From the NCBI RefSeq assembly GCF_000383915.1, contig NZ_KB912942.1, positions 3,145,195 to 3,209,194 of the forward strand: DNA of 64,000 nucleotides, read 5' to 3'. Of this stretch, positions 51,186 to 59,785 are shown one piece after another (position 1 is the stretch's first letter; each line of letters opens with the position of its first letter). The notes beneath the pieces are model-generated. The model made no database searches. It was given only the letters and a program-made list of their open reading frames with translations, and had not been told where the DNA came from. The position numbers were made by a program, and so were the translations under genes. The DNA is from Amycolatopsis benzoatilytica AK 16/65 (GTDB taxonomy: Bacteria > Actinomycetota > Actinomycetes > Mycobacteriales > Pseudonocardiaceae).

Positions 51186-51224
51186 CGGAACGTTGCTCCG
51201 GCAACTATACGGAACAACGTTCCG
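51186..51224. promoter_or_regulatory. two tandem 15-bp TetR operators
   Basis: Site 1, CGGAAC-GTT-GCTCCG (51186-51200, one mismatch), and site 2, CGGAAC-AAC-GTTCCG (51210-51224, perfect), are 24 bp apart centre to centre. They sit between the divergent hydrolase operon (51113) and the TetR gene (51257). Two dimers could bind on the same side of the helix, or a cooperative pair of dimers. Confidence 0.78.
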
Positions 51225-51256
51225 CTTGTCTACCGGCACCTGCGGAGGAATGGCAC

Positions 51257-51832
51257 ATGAGCGCGAACGCGGGAGCCCGTACCAAGCGGGCGGATGCCCG
51301 GCGCAATGAGAAAACCCTGCTCGACGCCGCTTCGGCGGTGTTCGTCGCGTCCGGGGTGGACGCCCCGGTGCGCGACATCGCGGCGAAGGCGGGCGTCGGC
51401 GTGGGCACGATCTACCGGCACTTCCCCACCCGCGCGGACCTGATCATCGCGGTCTACCGGCACCAGGTCGAAGCATGCGCGGAGGCGGGGCCGAAGCTGC
51501 TGGCGGAGAACGCATCGCCACATGCCGCGCTCGCCAAGTGGATCGACCTGTTCGTGGATTTTTTGGTCACCAAGCACGGGCTGGCCGGCGTCATGCAGTC
51601 CGACCACAGCGGCTTCGAGACACTGCACGCGTACTTCCTGGAACGGCTGGTCCCGGTGTGCGCGGAACTGCTCGCCGCGGCGAACGCGGCCGGAGAAATC
51701 CGGACCGATCTCGAACCGGTCCACCTCATGCGCGGCGTCGGAAACCTGTGCATCGGAGCGGAAGCCGACGCCCGCTACGACGCCCGGCAGCTCGCCGCGC
51801 TGCTGATCGCCGGGCTGCGGCAGACGGCCTAG
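51257..51832 (+). CDS. TetR-family regulator of the hydrolase/oxidoreductase operon
   Basis: 191 residues. A basic N-terminus (RTKRADARRNEK) leads into the HTH (about 18-65, DAPVRDIAAKAGVGVGTIYRHFPTRADLI) and a TetR_C-type helical domain (80-188). ATG 51257 is 33 bases past operator site 2. Divergent from the operon that it probably represses together with itself. Confidence 0.9.
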   Translation: MSANAGARTKRADARRNEKTLLDAASAVFVASGVDAPVRDIAAKAGVGVGTIYRHFPTRADLIIAVYRHQVEACAEAGPKLLAENASPHAALAKWIDLFVDFLVTKHGLAGVMQSDHSGFETLHAYFLERLVPVCAELLAAANAAGEIRTDLEPVHLMRGVGNLCIGAEADARYDARQLAALLIAGLRQTA

Positions 51833-52028
51833 CCGTCCACGACGGCGGACGCCCGCCGGGCACAGCTCCCGCCAGCCGACGAGCCCGGTCGAGGACGACC
51901 TGTTCGACCGGGCCGGCGCCGAATTCGAGGACGAGCGAAACCGCCGTGGCGAGACCGGCGATACCGGAGGCGCACGCCTCGCCAAGAGGTCCGAGGTCGC
52001 AGCGGTATCCCGACGCACGACGGCACAT

Positions 52029-53015
52029 TCACCGCGGCGGAGGCACCTTTGCCTCGGCCGGCTCCCGGTCCGGACGCAGACCGCGCCAAGCGGCGTGCCG
52101 CAGCCGCCCCTCGCCCGGCGTGAACCGGCGGTACACCACCTCCCCCACCACCTCCGGCGACAGCCAGTGCACACCGCGCGCCCGATCCCTCGGCACCTCG
52201 TTGTCGAATGGATTATCCTTGCGCTCCAACGGAATCAGCTGCGCCAGCAGGTCGTCGAGCATCGTGTCGGTGAAGCCGGTGCCGACGTCGCCCAGGTACC
52301 GCAACGCGCCGTCGCTGTCGTACCCGCCGAGCAGCAGCGCGCCGATCGTTCCCTCCCGGCGGCCGTGGCCCGGCTGCCAGCCGCCGAGCACGACTTCCGT
52401 CGTATGCACGAACGGGTGCTTGAGCCATTCCGGGCTGCGCCGCCCCGGGTGATACCGCGACGCCCGCGCCTTGACCATCAGCCCTTCCAGCATCGTCTTC
52501 CGCGCGACGTCGAGCAGCCCGTCCGGAGTCAGCCCGTTCTCGGCGAGATCGCTGTGCCGGTACCAGGGCGTGATCGCGACCAGCCGCCGGTCCGGCGGCT
52601 CGATCCCGGCGAGGATCTCGCGACGTTCCTCGTACGGCGCGTCGAGCAGGCTTTCGCCACCCAGCTGCAGGAGGTCGAACGCGAAGTACGCGACCGCCTG
52701 CCCGGCTCGGTTCTGCAGCAGCCCGAAATCCGGCCGGCCTTGTTCGTCGAGGGCGACGATCTCGCCGTCGAGCACCGCCGAGCGGCCGCCCAGCGCGTCG
52801 CCGAGGGCACCGGCCAGCTGCGGGAACCGAGTGGTGAAGTCGTTGTTGTTGCGGCTGGTCAGCAGAGTGGCGCCGTTCGGGGCGATCCGCATCGTCGAGC
52901 GGTAGCCGTCCCATTTGAACTCGTAGGCGTACGCCGGGTCGTCGCGCAGGACACCGCCGTCCGGCGACGCCAGCATCGGCTCGATCGCGGACGGCATCCC
53001 CTGCGCTTCGGGCAT
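52029..53015 (-). CDS. ATP-dependent DNA ligase (LigC/LigD ligase-domain type)
   Basis: 328 residues. Adenylation domain about 10-200: active-site Lys in YEFKWDGYRS (motif I, about residue 38), LDGEIVALD (motif III), YFAFDLLQL (IIIa), EGLMVKA (IV), and WLKHPF (V). The OB-fold domain (210-315) has VLGGWQPGHGRREGTIGALLLGGYD. Stand-alone ligases of this kind in actinobacteria act in end joining or repair together with Ku or LigD polymerase; none of those is in the window. ATG 53015 is backed by GGAGGTG. Confidence 0.92.
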   Translation of the reverse strand: MPEAQGMPSAIEPMLASPDGGVLRDDPAYAYEFKWDGYRSTMRIAPNGATLLTSRNNNDFTTRFPQLAGALGDALGGRSAVLDGEIVALDEQGRPDFGLLQNRAGQAVAYFAFDLLQLGGESLLDAPYEERREILAGIEPPDRRLVAITPWYRHSDLAENGLTPDGLLDVARKTMLEGLMVKARASRYHPGRRSPEWLKHPFVHTTEVVLGGWQPGHGRREGTIGALLLGGYDSDGALRYLGDVGTGFTDTMLDDLLAQLIPLERKDNPFDNEVPRDRARGVHWLSPEVVGEVVYRRFTPGEGRLRHAAWRGLRPDREPAEAKVPPPR

Positions 53016-53097
53016 TCCGGCACCTCCGCGCACCACGGTAAGCCGAACCGGCCGGATCCGCCGCCGTAGGATGAGCGCGTCCAGACTGGAGGGTGAC

Positions 53098-53439
53098 GTG
53101 CCTAGCGCGGATTTCGAACGGATCGTCGAGGCGCTGCGCGACGTCGAACGCGGCAGCGGCCGCGACTACACGTCGTTCAGCGTGCGCGGCAAGCGATTCG
53201 GCTACTACTGGCCGCGCACCGACACGGTCGGGCTCAAACAGACGATCTCGGAGCAGCAGGCGCTCGTCGCGGAGCGCCCGGACATCTTCGAGGAGCAGTT
53301 CACGTCCGGCGGGTTCGGCTGGGTGGTGGTCCAGCTGAGCGGCGTCGAGGCGGACGAACTCGCCGAACTCGTCTACGAGGCGTGGCGGCTGTCGGCGCCG
53401 GACGAGCTCGCGGCGGAGGTTCCGCTGCCCCGGGTCTGA
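53098..53439 (+). CDS. MmcQ/YjbR-family protein
   Basis: 113 residues; GTG 53098 with TGGAGGG eight bases upstream. The YjbR fold pattern is visible: IVEALRDVERGS near the start, FSVRGKRFGYYWP, and GGFGWVVVQLSGVEADELAELVYEAWRL at the C-terminal half. Members are often described as DNA-binding because of the fold, without proof. Divergent from the ligase gene with 82 bp between starts. Confidence 0.8.
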   Translation: MPSADFERIVEALRDVERGSGRDYTSFSVRGKRFGYYWPRTDTVGLKQTISEQQALVAERPDIFEEQFTSGGFGWVVVQLSGVEADELAELVYEAWRLSAPDELAAEVPLPRV

Positions 53440-53521
53440 CGCCGGCCGCGAACCAGCGCCGCGGATCTCGCCTCGACGGTCCATAGTGGACAGCCGATCG
53501 GTCCGCCATTGTCCCGGCAGG

Positions 53522-53574
53522 GGCGTGAAGGGAACATTGCGGGACTCTGAGTCCGTGAATGTTCCCTTCACGCC
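53522..53574. repeat. dispersed palindrome, copy 5 (divergent variant)
   Basis: GGCGTGAAGGGAACATT (from 53522) pairs with AATGTTCCCTTCACGCC (ending 53574), and the centre GGGACTC/GAGTCC pairs too, so nearly all 53 bases form one hairpin. It shares GTGAAGGG...CCCTTCAC and the GGACT centre with the other four copies but has AACATT where they have CCCCTT. Compensating changes on both arms keep the pairing. Placed between the convergent YjbR-like and YbaB genes. Confidence 0.8.
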
Positions 53575-53638
53575 ACTGCGGACGACGGCCAACAGAAAAG
53601 CGCCCCGGCCGCATCGGCCGAAGCGCTTTCCGCACCTG

Positions 53639-54226
53639 TCACCAGGGGTTGTTGTCCTGCTCGTCCGGGTCGATGCCGCCTGGACGCCGCGGCGGCGAAC
53701 CCGCCGGACCACCGCTCGGCGGCGGGGTCGCGGGCGGACGGCCGGTGCCTCCGGCCGGGGGTGCCGGCCGGGCGGGCGGCTGTTCCCGCGGTTCTTCCGG
53801 GGCCTCTTGCTTGTCCGCCGCTTCCGGGTCCGGGTCGGGGAACCGGTCGCGGAGCGAGTCGAGCATGACCGCGCGGGTGTCCGGGTCCTCGTCGCCCAGT
53901 TGCCTGCCCATCACCTCGGCCACCCGCTCGCTGATGCCGGACTGCGCGCGCCGCATGGTGTCGAGCACCATCCGCGCCAGTTCCTCGGGCGGGACGGTGC
54001 GGGTGCGGGAGCTGAACACCAGGTCGGAGACGACCCCGTCGGCTCCGACGGTGACCTTGACGGTGCCGTCCGGGCTCGACGCGGTCAGCCGCAGCTGCTG
54101 GGTCTCCTCCTGGGCCGCCGCGTAGCGCTCCGCCTTGCGGGCGAACCCGGCCGCCCATTCGTCCATCCGCCGGATTGCGTCGTCGGGGTCCCTGATCAGG
54201 TCACCCAGCCCGCCCGCGCTGGTCAT
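53639..54226 (-). CDS. YbaB/EbfC-like nucleoid-associated protein with Pro-rich tail (ESX-linked)
   Basis: 195 residues. The YbaB/EbfC domain spans about 15-105: RRMDEWAAGFARKAERYAAAQEETQQLRLTASSPDGTVKVTVGADGVVSDLVF in outline, then LARMVLDTMRRAQSGISERV. A disordered acidic and then Pro/Gly-rich tail (110-195) follows. YbaB-like proteins of this type are frequent in actinobacterial ESX accessory loci, where they may act as small chaperones rather than DNA binders. Last gene of the operon starting at 58070. Confidence 0.82.
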   Translation of the reverse strand: MTSAGGLGDLIRDPDDAIRRMDEWAAGFARKAERYAAAQEETQQLRLTASSPDGTVKVTVGADGVVSDLVFSSRTRTVPPEELARMVLDTMRRAQSGISERVAEVMGRQLGDEDPDTRAVMLDSLRDRFPDPDPEAADKQEAPEEPREQPPARPAPPAGGTGRPPATPPPSGGPAGSPPRRPGGIDPDEQDNNPW

Positions 54227-54402
54227 GTGTTTCGTTCTCCTCGAGTCCGCCTCGCCCGCGCCACCGCGCGGGGCCTTGCCGGCACGCGCCCGCGCGCCGT
54301 CGTTCCGCCGACGTTACCCGCCTGCGCTACCCCGCTGACGAGCGCACTCGCCAGCCAGGCCGGGCCTGGTGACGGCCCCGGCCCGGCCGGCGAGCGCCTC
54401 GG

Positions 54403-54789
54403 CTACGCCTCCGAGTGCTGCACGCCGCCGACCCGGAACCGGTTCCGCATCTGGTCTCCGACGCTCAGCGCCCCGTCGGTCTCCGCGTCGACCTTCTTGA
54501 ACGGCTGCGATTCGCCCTCGTCGCCGTCCTGGTACGACTTCGCCGCCGTCCGGACGTTGTCCGAGGTCGCCTGCACACCCTCGACCGCGGAGCCGATCGC
54601 TTCCTTGGCCTTCTCGCCGGTCGGATTGATGATCGGCGGGAGGAACGCGCAAAGCAGCCCATACGCGTCGTCGGACATCGCGTAGTCCGCCGCCTGCGAC
54701 GCGGTGTTCAGCCGGTCCACCAGCCCGTCCAGATGGCTCGCGTGCGCCATCAGATCGTCCGGCTCTACGCGGAATCCGCCTGCGGTCAT
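54403..54789 (-). CDS. EspC-like type VII secretion target (DUF2580)
   Basis: 128 residues, no signal peptide. A helical hairpin of the ESX-secreted type is predicted: FRVEPDDLMAHASHLDGLVDRLNTASQAA, a turn, then AIGSAVEGVQATSDNVRTAAKSYQ. The conserved Tyr in SYQDGDE at the end of helix 2 matches the Y-x3-D/E secretion signal (Y-Q-D-G-D). It begins 7 bp after the stop of the PPE gene, suggesting the two are made together. Confidence 0.8.
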   Translation of the reverse strand: MTAGGFRVEPDDLMAHASHLDGLVDRLNTASQAADYAMSDDAYGLLCAFLPPIINPTGEKAKEAIGSAVEGVQATSDNVRTAAKSYQDGDEGESQPFKKVDAETDGALSVGDQMRNRFRVGGVQHSEA

Positions 54790-54796
54790 CCCCGCC

Positions 54797-56731
54797 TCAC
54801 TTCCAGTCCTTGTTCTTCCAGTCGCCGATCACCGGCGGGGCCACGACCTCGTCCGGCGCGAAGAACGACGGGTCGTCCGACTCGACGTAGCTGGCGATCT
54901 TGTGTTCCTTGTCCTCCTGGCCCTTGCCGCCCTTGGCACCGCCCATGGCCCCCATGCCAGGAGATCCGGGGGCACCCTTGCCGCCCGCTCCGGCGGCGCC
55001 GGCCGCCCGGGCGGCGGCCGCTTCCTCGGCTGCCGCGCCGGACCCGGCCGCGCCGGACATCGAGCCCGGACCGCCCGAGCCCATGCCCCGGCCGCCGAGG
55101 CCGCCCGAGCCGCCTCCGCCGAGCCGGCTGCTGATGCTCTCGCCGTTGACGCCGCCGATCTTGCCGAGGTTGGAGCCGGAGATCTTCTCCCCGCCCGGAC
55201 CGGTGATGTTCAGCGGCTTGCCGTCCGGACCGATCTTCGGCGGGTTGAACGGCGACGGCTCGTACGGGTTGCCCTTGATCCCGTTGGGGCCGCTCGGGAT
55301 GGGCGGCATCTTGAACGGGGTCGGCTTGTACGTGCTCGGATTCCCGTCCGGGCCGATGGTCGGCGGGGTGAACGGCGGCGGGGTGAAGCCCGGCGAGTTG
55401 GGCCCGCCGCCGCCGGGGATCGGCGGGAGGTTCGGCATGTTCGGGCCGGTGCCGGTCGGGCCGCTCGGGATCGGCGGCAGCGTGGGCGGGGTCCAGCCCG
55501 ACGTTCGCGTGCTGCCCGGGTCGCCCGAGTGCCCGCCGGGGATCGACCCGCCGGGGCCGCCGAAGGAGCCGCTCCCGCCGCTCCCGCCGCTGCCGCCGAT
55601 CTCCGGGATCTTCGCGCCGCTGCCGTGCGTGCTGCCGCCGGGGCCGCCGGAACCGGAGCCGCCGCCGGAACCGAGTGGCTGGCCGTCCGGACCGATCAGC
55701 TGCCCGTTCGGGCCGATCCGCTGGCCGGGGATGTTCCCGCCGCCGAGCGGCTGGCCGTCCGGTCCGAGCGGCTGGCCGTCCGGGCCGACGCCGCCGGGCG
55801 CACCCGCGCCGCCGCCGGCCGGGCTGCCCATGAGCGCCGGCTGCAGCCGGGCGGTCTCGGCGGGGAGCGCGGGCGGCTCGGCGAACCGCGGCGTCGCCAC
55901 CGCACCGCCGACGGTCTGGTCGTATTGGGTCATGATCTGCGCGGCCTGCTCGCGGGCGGCCTGCTGCTCGTTGTAGGTCTTCATGTCGGCCGAGTACGCC
56001 TGGACGTACTGGACCGGGTCCTTGATCGTCATCAGCTTGGCGTTGGCCTCTTGCGCCGAGAACTGCACCGGCGGATTGGCCTGCATCGCCTTCTGCGTCT
56101 CGTTGAGCGCCTGCGAGTGGATCTCCTGCTGGCGCCCGGTGAGGGTAGCGCCCTGCGCGGTGGAGCCGAGCCACTTGGCGACGTTGGCCATGTGCACGCG
56201 GGCCGCGTCGCCGCCGGAGCCCTTCCAGTCCGCCGCGCTCGCGTTGATCGCGTCGCCCAGGTTCTGCTGGTGGGTGGCGAGCTCGTTGCCGATGCTCACC
56301 CACTCCTCCGACGACTCGCCGACCGCGGCCGGGTCGGCGTTGGTCGTGATGGCCTGGACCATCTGCTCGTGCGTCGCGTTCTTCCAGTCGCTGTGCGGCG
56401 CCGCGCCCGGGTCGCGCATCTCGAGCCCGTCGCCGAGGTTCTTCTTCGCGTTCTCCAGGTTGGCCTGGTACATCGACTGCACCAGCTTGTCGTGCGTCTT
56501 CTCGTCGACCTTCGGGAACAGCCAGCCGTTGAACAGGTTGTCGACCCAGTTGGTGGCCTGGTTGCGCAGCTCGTCGCCGGAGCGCAGGTCGTCCGGCCGG
56601 ACCGGGCCGATGTAGTACTTCGACTGCGGGTCGAGCGTCATGTCGTAGAGCGGGCTGGAGGGGTTGTAGTCCGTCGACTTCGGGTCGGAGACGGACTCTT
56701 TCGTCGGCTGCTTGTTATCGGTGTCGGCCAC
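54797..56731 (-). CDS. PPE-domain protein with long glycine-rich region
   Basis: 644 residues, GTG start. A helical PPE-like domain (about 75-290) contains the W-x-G element SAADWKGSGGDAAR and the helix NVAKWLGSTAQGATLTGRQQEIHSQA. Residues ~320-590 are low-complexity with collagen-like GPDGQPLG repeats and Gly/Pro/Ser runs. The C-terminus (EDKEHKIASYVESDDPSFF then VAPPVIG) is a conserved tail seen in Pseudonocardiaceae ESX-associated PPE proteins. Likely exported through an ESX system after binding EspG, encoded upstream at 57219. Confidence 0.85.
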   Translation of the reverse strand: MADTDNKQPTKESVSDPKSTDYNPSSPLYDMTLDPQSKYYIGPVRPDDLRSGDELRNQATNWVDNLFNGWLFPKVDEKTHDKLVQSMYQANLENAKKNLGDGLEMRDPGAAPHSDWKNATHEQMVQAITTNADPAAVGESSEEWVSIGNELATHQQNLGDAINASAADWKGSGGDAARVHMANVAKWLGSTAQGATLTGRQQEIHSQALNETQKAMQANPPVQFSAQEANAKLMTIKDPVQYVQAYSADMKTYNEQQAAREQAAQIMTQYDQTVGGAVATPRFAEPPALPAETARLQPALMGSPAGGGAGAPGGVGPDGQPLGPDGQPLGGGNIPGQRIGPNGQLIGPDGQPLGSGGGSGSGGPGGSTHGSGAKIPEIGGSGGSGGSGSFGGPGGSIPGGHSGDPGSTRTSGWTPPTLPPIPSGPTGTGPNMPNLPPIPGGGGPNSPGFTPPPFTPPTIGPDGNPSTYKPTPFKMPPIPSGPNGIKGNPYEPSPFNPPKIGPDGKPLNITGPGGEKISGSNLGKIGGVNGESISSRLGGGGSGGLGGRGMGSGGPGSMSGAAGSGAAAEEAAAARAAGAAGAGGKGAPGSPGMGAMGGAKGGKGQEDKEHKIASYVESDDPSFFAPDEVVAPPVIGDWKNKDWK

Positions 56732-56742
56732 GATTGTCCCTT

Positions 56743-57171
56743 TCAGCTCAGCTCTTCGGAGCGGCCGATGGTCTTGAACGTTTCCCGGGAGGTGTGCTCG
56801 CGGTCCTTGTAGTTCTGCTTCGCGAGCCGGATCGCCTCGACGTAGGTCGGGAACGCGTCCTTGGCCGCCTGCAGCTGGGTGAGCAGGCCCTGCTGGTCGG
56901 CCGCGGTGTCGGTCATCTGCTTGCTCACCCACTGCGCGGCCGGGCTGTCCGACATCTGCGGGGTCCGGCCCACCTTCTGCAGCGCGCTCCAGCGTGCCTG
57001 CAGCGCGTCGACGACGCCTTCGAGAGCGGCGATCATCTTGTCGCCGGTGGTGTCGTCCACCGCGAACGAGCCCTGCGAGGCCAGCGTCCTGAGCTGGCGC
57101 GCCTCCACCATCGGAACGGACGCCGTCATCTTGGTCCGCTGGACCATTTCGGCGGGTACCTCGTCGGTCAT
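56743..57171 (-). CDS. conserved unknown protein of the ESX accessory operon
   Basis: 142 residues, ATG 57171. Mostly helical, with VEARQLRTLASQGSFAVDDTTGDKMIAALEGVVDALQARWSALQK and a second helical part AADQQGLLTQLQAAKDAFPTYVEAIRLAKQNYKDREH. This resembles a WXG100/PE-like helical hairpin but lacks the WxG turn; W61 is within the first long helix. Position (EspG, this gene, PPE gene, with 12 bp to the latter) suggests it is the PE-like partner of the PPE protein. Not proven. Confidence 0.72.
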   Translation of the reverse strand: MTDEVPAEMVQRTKMTASVPMVEARQLRTLASQGSFAVDDTTGDKMIAALEGVVDALQARWSALQKVGRTPQMSDSPAAQWVSKQMTDTAADQQGLLTQLQAAKDAFPTYVEAIRLAKQNYKDREHTSRETFKTIGRSEELS

Positions 57172-57218
57172 CGGGACCTCGGTCTCCTTGTGAGCTTTCT
57201 CCGTTGTGCCGGAAACGA

Positions 57219-58070
57219 TCAGTAAACTGCGGAAATGGCCTGCTGGACAGCGCGGGCCAGGTCGCGGTGCCCGGCCGGGAGGTAATCGGCGGTCAGGTCG
57301 CCCGCCGGGCTGACCTCGGACTTGATCAGGTAGCGGCCGTCGGCGGTGTCGAGCCAGCCGAGCGGGGTCCCGCCGCGCCGCTCGCCGTGCCTGCCCCAGC
57401 CGGTGACCGAGATCTGGCCGCCGCCGAGGCGCGGCTGGGCGAGCACCCGCTCGAGCACCTCGACGCCGCCGGCCGGAGCCCGGGAGACCCGCGGGTCCGG
57501 ACGGCGCGCCTCGACCCGGCCGCTGACCTCGATCATCCCGAACGCGTCGGTCTCTTCCTCGTCCTCGGCCGCCTCGGCCCGGCGGCGCGCGGTCATCGCG
57601 GACACTTCCTGCGAAGCCGCCTGGCGGACGGTCGCCGCGCCGGTGCTGGCCGGCCGCGCCCGGGGCAGCACCCCGGCGACGACCTCGACCAGTTCCTCGT
57701 CGGCGAACAGCGAGAACAGCAGCTGGTCGGTCTTCGGGTCCTGGGTGATCCCGAGCGCCTGCCGGCCGTCGGTGAGCGCGAGCACGGCGATGTCCGCGCC
57801 GAGGCCGTCGACGCCGCTGACCGCGACCGACACCCGCGGCTTCGCGAGCAGCTCGAAGGCGGTCCGCACGGACGGCCGCAAGTCGTCGCCGACGGAAAGC
57901 CGGCGCTCCTCGACCGAGTCGTTCACCTTCTTCGCGACCTGCACGAACCGTGCCGGGTCCGAGGGCAGGGAACCGATCCGCAGCGGGAACTGGCGGATGT
58001 TGCCGCCGGTCGCCTCTCCGATCACCAACGCTTCGACGACGTCGAGAACGAACTCGAACCTGTCCGCCAT
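57219..58070 (-). CDS. espG: EspG-family ESX secretion chaperone
   Basis: 283 residues, soluble. It has the EspG alpha/beta fold pattern: FEFVLDVVEALVIGEATGGNIRQFPLRIG at the N-terminus, VSVAVSGVDGLGADIAVLALTDGRQALGITQ, LLFSLFADEELVEVVAGVLP, and a second half GWLDTADGRYLIKSEVSPAG. EspG binds PPE proteins and delivers them to the ESX membrane complex. First gene of the operon; the core genes eccB-E and mycP are absent from the window. Confidence 0.85.
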   Translation of the reverse strand: MADRFEFVLDVVEALVIGEATGGNIRQFPLRIGSLPSDPARFVQVAKKVNDSVEERRLSVGDDLRPSVRTAFELLAKPRVSVAVSGVDGLGADIAVLALTDGRQALGITQDPKTDQLLFSLFADEELVEVVAGVLPRARPASTGAATVRQAASQEVSAMTARRRAEAAEDEEETDAFGMIEVSGRVEARRPDPRVSRAPAGGVEVLERVLAQPRLGGGQISVTGWGRHGERRGGTPLGWLDTADGRYLIKSEVSPAGDLTADYLPAGHRDLARAVQQAISAVY

Positions 58071-58504
58071 CCCGAGTGCATCCTTCCCACATCCGGGTCC
58101 GGCACGACCGCTCCGGCATCACCCGATCGTGGTGCCGAATTGCGTTGCCGTACCAGGGATTCGCAATGGGGAAAGAGTATCAGCCCGAGGTTGACAAGTG
58201 ATCACCACACGGGCGGCTGCCCCAATGTACCGGCAGCGGTGTCCTAAGAGACATGACCTGCGGTTTCGCCGCGCGATCCGGTTGACGGGCGTCGTCGACG
58301 GGACGGCGATTCCTCCTTTCCGGTGGACGGACAACCGCCGCCGCGACCGGCCGAGGGCCTGCGGCGGGCCGCCGCGGAGGGGCGTTTCCGCAGCTCGTCG
58401 CTCCACAGTGGACTCGCCGATGGCCGGGAAACGGACTCCGCGCGGCCGGCTCGCGACGGCGGCGGGGCGGGCCAGCGGTTCGCCGGACATTCGCCTGAGG
58501 TTCA

Positions 58505-58600
58505 CCGGAACCTGCCGGTGTTATGCCGGTGTTCTGCCGGTGCGCGGCGGGTGCACGGCCCGGAACCTGCCGGAAGTCTGCCGGTATTCTGCCGGTCGCT
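58505..58600. repeat. duplicated array of 11-bp repeats (TGCCGGTnTTC)
   Basis: Each of two blocks has CCGGAACC followed by three 11-bp units: 58505-58545 (TGCCGGTGTTA, TGCCGGTGTTC, TGCCGGTGCGC) and 58560-58600 (TGCCGGAAGTC, TGCCGGTATTC, TGCCGGTCGCT). The blocks repeat with a 55-bp period, that is five times eleven. An 11-bp period breaks reading frame but keeps the same helix face, so a protein-binding array is more likely than coding DNA. Confidence 0.75.
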
Positions 58601-58658
58601 TCCGGGCGTGGCGAGCTTCTGCGGCGGGTTCGCGGTTCGGGGGCAGCGCGTCTTCGGT

Positions 58659-58702
58659 GCGGTGCGGGGTCAGCGCGGTGCGGGGTCAGCGCGGTGCGGG
58701 GC
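58659..58702. repeat. 16-bp tandem repeat, 2.75 copies
   Basis: GCGGTGCGGGGTCAGC occurs at 58659-58674 and 58675-58690 exactly, followed by a partial third copy to 58702. Probably a simple slippage repeat; it lies 58 bp past the 11-bp arrays. Confidence 0.8.
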
Positions 58703-59011
58703 GGAATTGTCAGATCCTCGGCGGTCCTGGGTCGGCGGCCCGAGCGGGCCTGGACACGGCGGCCCCGCGGATGCGCTGGCAGCCGCAGCGGGCGGGCAAC
58801 TCCCGGATCGGCCCTCGCCCGGAGGCATGCGAGCACCGCAGCCGCCCACGGCCAGTGGTCGACCACCGCCGCCAGGACCGCCGACCGCACCGGCGATCGA
58901 CCAGGAGCGGAGCTGGCCAGGTCGCGGTGTTCCAGCCGGCGTCGGGCGCGCGGGCGGAGCAGCCGCGTCCATCGCCTTCACCGCCCGCTCGCCCGCCCGA
59001 GGGCCGTCCGG

Positions 59012-59698
59012 TCAGGAGATCCCGCGCGCCCGCTCGATGTCCGGCGAGCGGTAGAGCCGTTCCGGAATCTGCGCCAGCGTCGACTCGTGCACCTGCGGCC
59101 CGAGCCCGTACAGCTTCTGAAAACTCATGATCAGCGGCCGCCAGGCGTCCGGGTCGACGTGGTCGTCGGTGCCGGCCAGCCGGATGTCGTCGTGCACGAA
59201 AACCCGCTGCACGCGCACCTCCAGCCCGACGATGCCGCCGCGCTGGGACTCGTCGTCCTCGGCGAACGGATGGACCGCCTCGAGCACCGCCTCCATCGCC
59301 ACCGGGCACTCGGCCACCCGAGGCGGCGCGACCGTCTCGGACGGCACCGGGGTCAGCCCTGCCCGGCCGAACTTGTCGCCGACGTGGAAGTAGCCGCGCT
59401 TCACCTTCGCCGCCGGCACCGGATCCGACCCGGTGGTCATCGCGAGCCGGTCGACCTGGGCGGCCAGCGCCGACGACGGGAGGTTCAGCACGCATTCGCG
59501 CGTGCGCATGAGGTTCTGCGTGGTCTTGGACCGGGCGCCGAGGCCGAGCATCGCGCGCCAGCCGAGCCAGAACGCCGACGACATCGGGGCCAGGTTGGCC
59601 GAACCGTCCTCATTGGACGTGGAGAGCAGGACGACCGGGGTGCCGAAGTACAGGATGCCGGGCTCGATTGCCGTGTGGGCGGGAAAAGTCGTTTTCAC
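59012..59698 (-). CDS. flavin reductase-family (FMN-binding split barrel) protein
   Basis: 228 residues, GTG start. The split-barrel flavin-binding pattern is visible: ILYFGTPVVLLSTSNEDGSANLAPMSSAFWLGWRAMLGLG, then TTQNLMRTRECVLNLPS, which is the standard FMN phosphate region of flavin reductase-like proteins. It could reduce flavin for a monooxygenase or bind it itself. Not obviously linked to the molybdenum hydroxylase operon downstream, whose genes end at 59865 on the same strand. Confidence 0.85.
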   Translation of the reverse strand: MKTTFPAHTAIEPGILYFGTPVVLLSTSNEDGSANLAPMSSAFWLGWRAMLGLGARSKTTQNLMRTRECVLNLPSSALAAQVDRLAMTTGSDPVPAAKVKRGYFHVGDKFGRAGLTPVPSETVAPPRVAECPVAMEAVLEAVHPFAEDDESQRGGIVGLEVRVQRVFVHDDIRLAGTDDHVDPDAWRPLIMSFQKLYGLGPQVHESTLAQIPERLYRSPDIERARGIS

Positions 59699-59785
59699 AC
59701 CGCCAAGTCTGGCCAGCGGGCGGCACGGGGCGCTGGCGGAAATCCGCCCTCGCGATCACGCCCGGCTCGCACCCGCACTGACGCG

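Larger units (their letters stand above)
58071..59011. other. 941-bp gene-poor region upstream of the ESX operon
   Basis: Several long frames are open on both strands because the DNA is GC-rich, but none has a plausible start, composition or family resemblance, so I call no gene. The region must contain the espG promoter. It holds the 11-bp tandem repeats at 58505-58600 and a 16-bp tandem repeat at 58659-58702. TGTC-N6-GACA occurs near 58240. Confidence 0.55.

Noticed and set aside
58505..58702. CRISPR array
   Set aside because: Units are 11 or 16 bp with no spacers of constant length, and no cas genes occur in the window.
58198..59011. Protein-coding gene in the repeat region upstream of the ESX operon
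   Set aside because: Open frames exist on both strands, but the 11-bp and 16-bp repeats break frame and no start, ribosome site or family pattern supports a gene.
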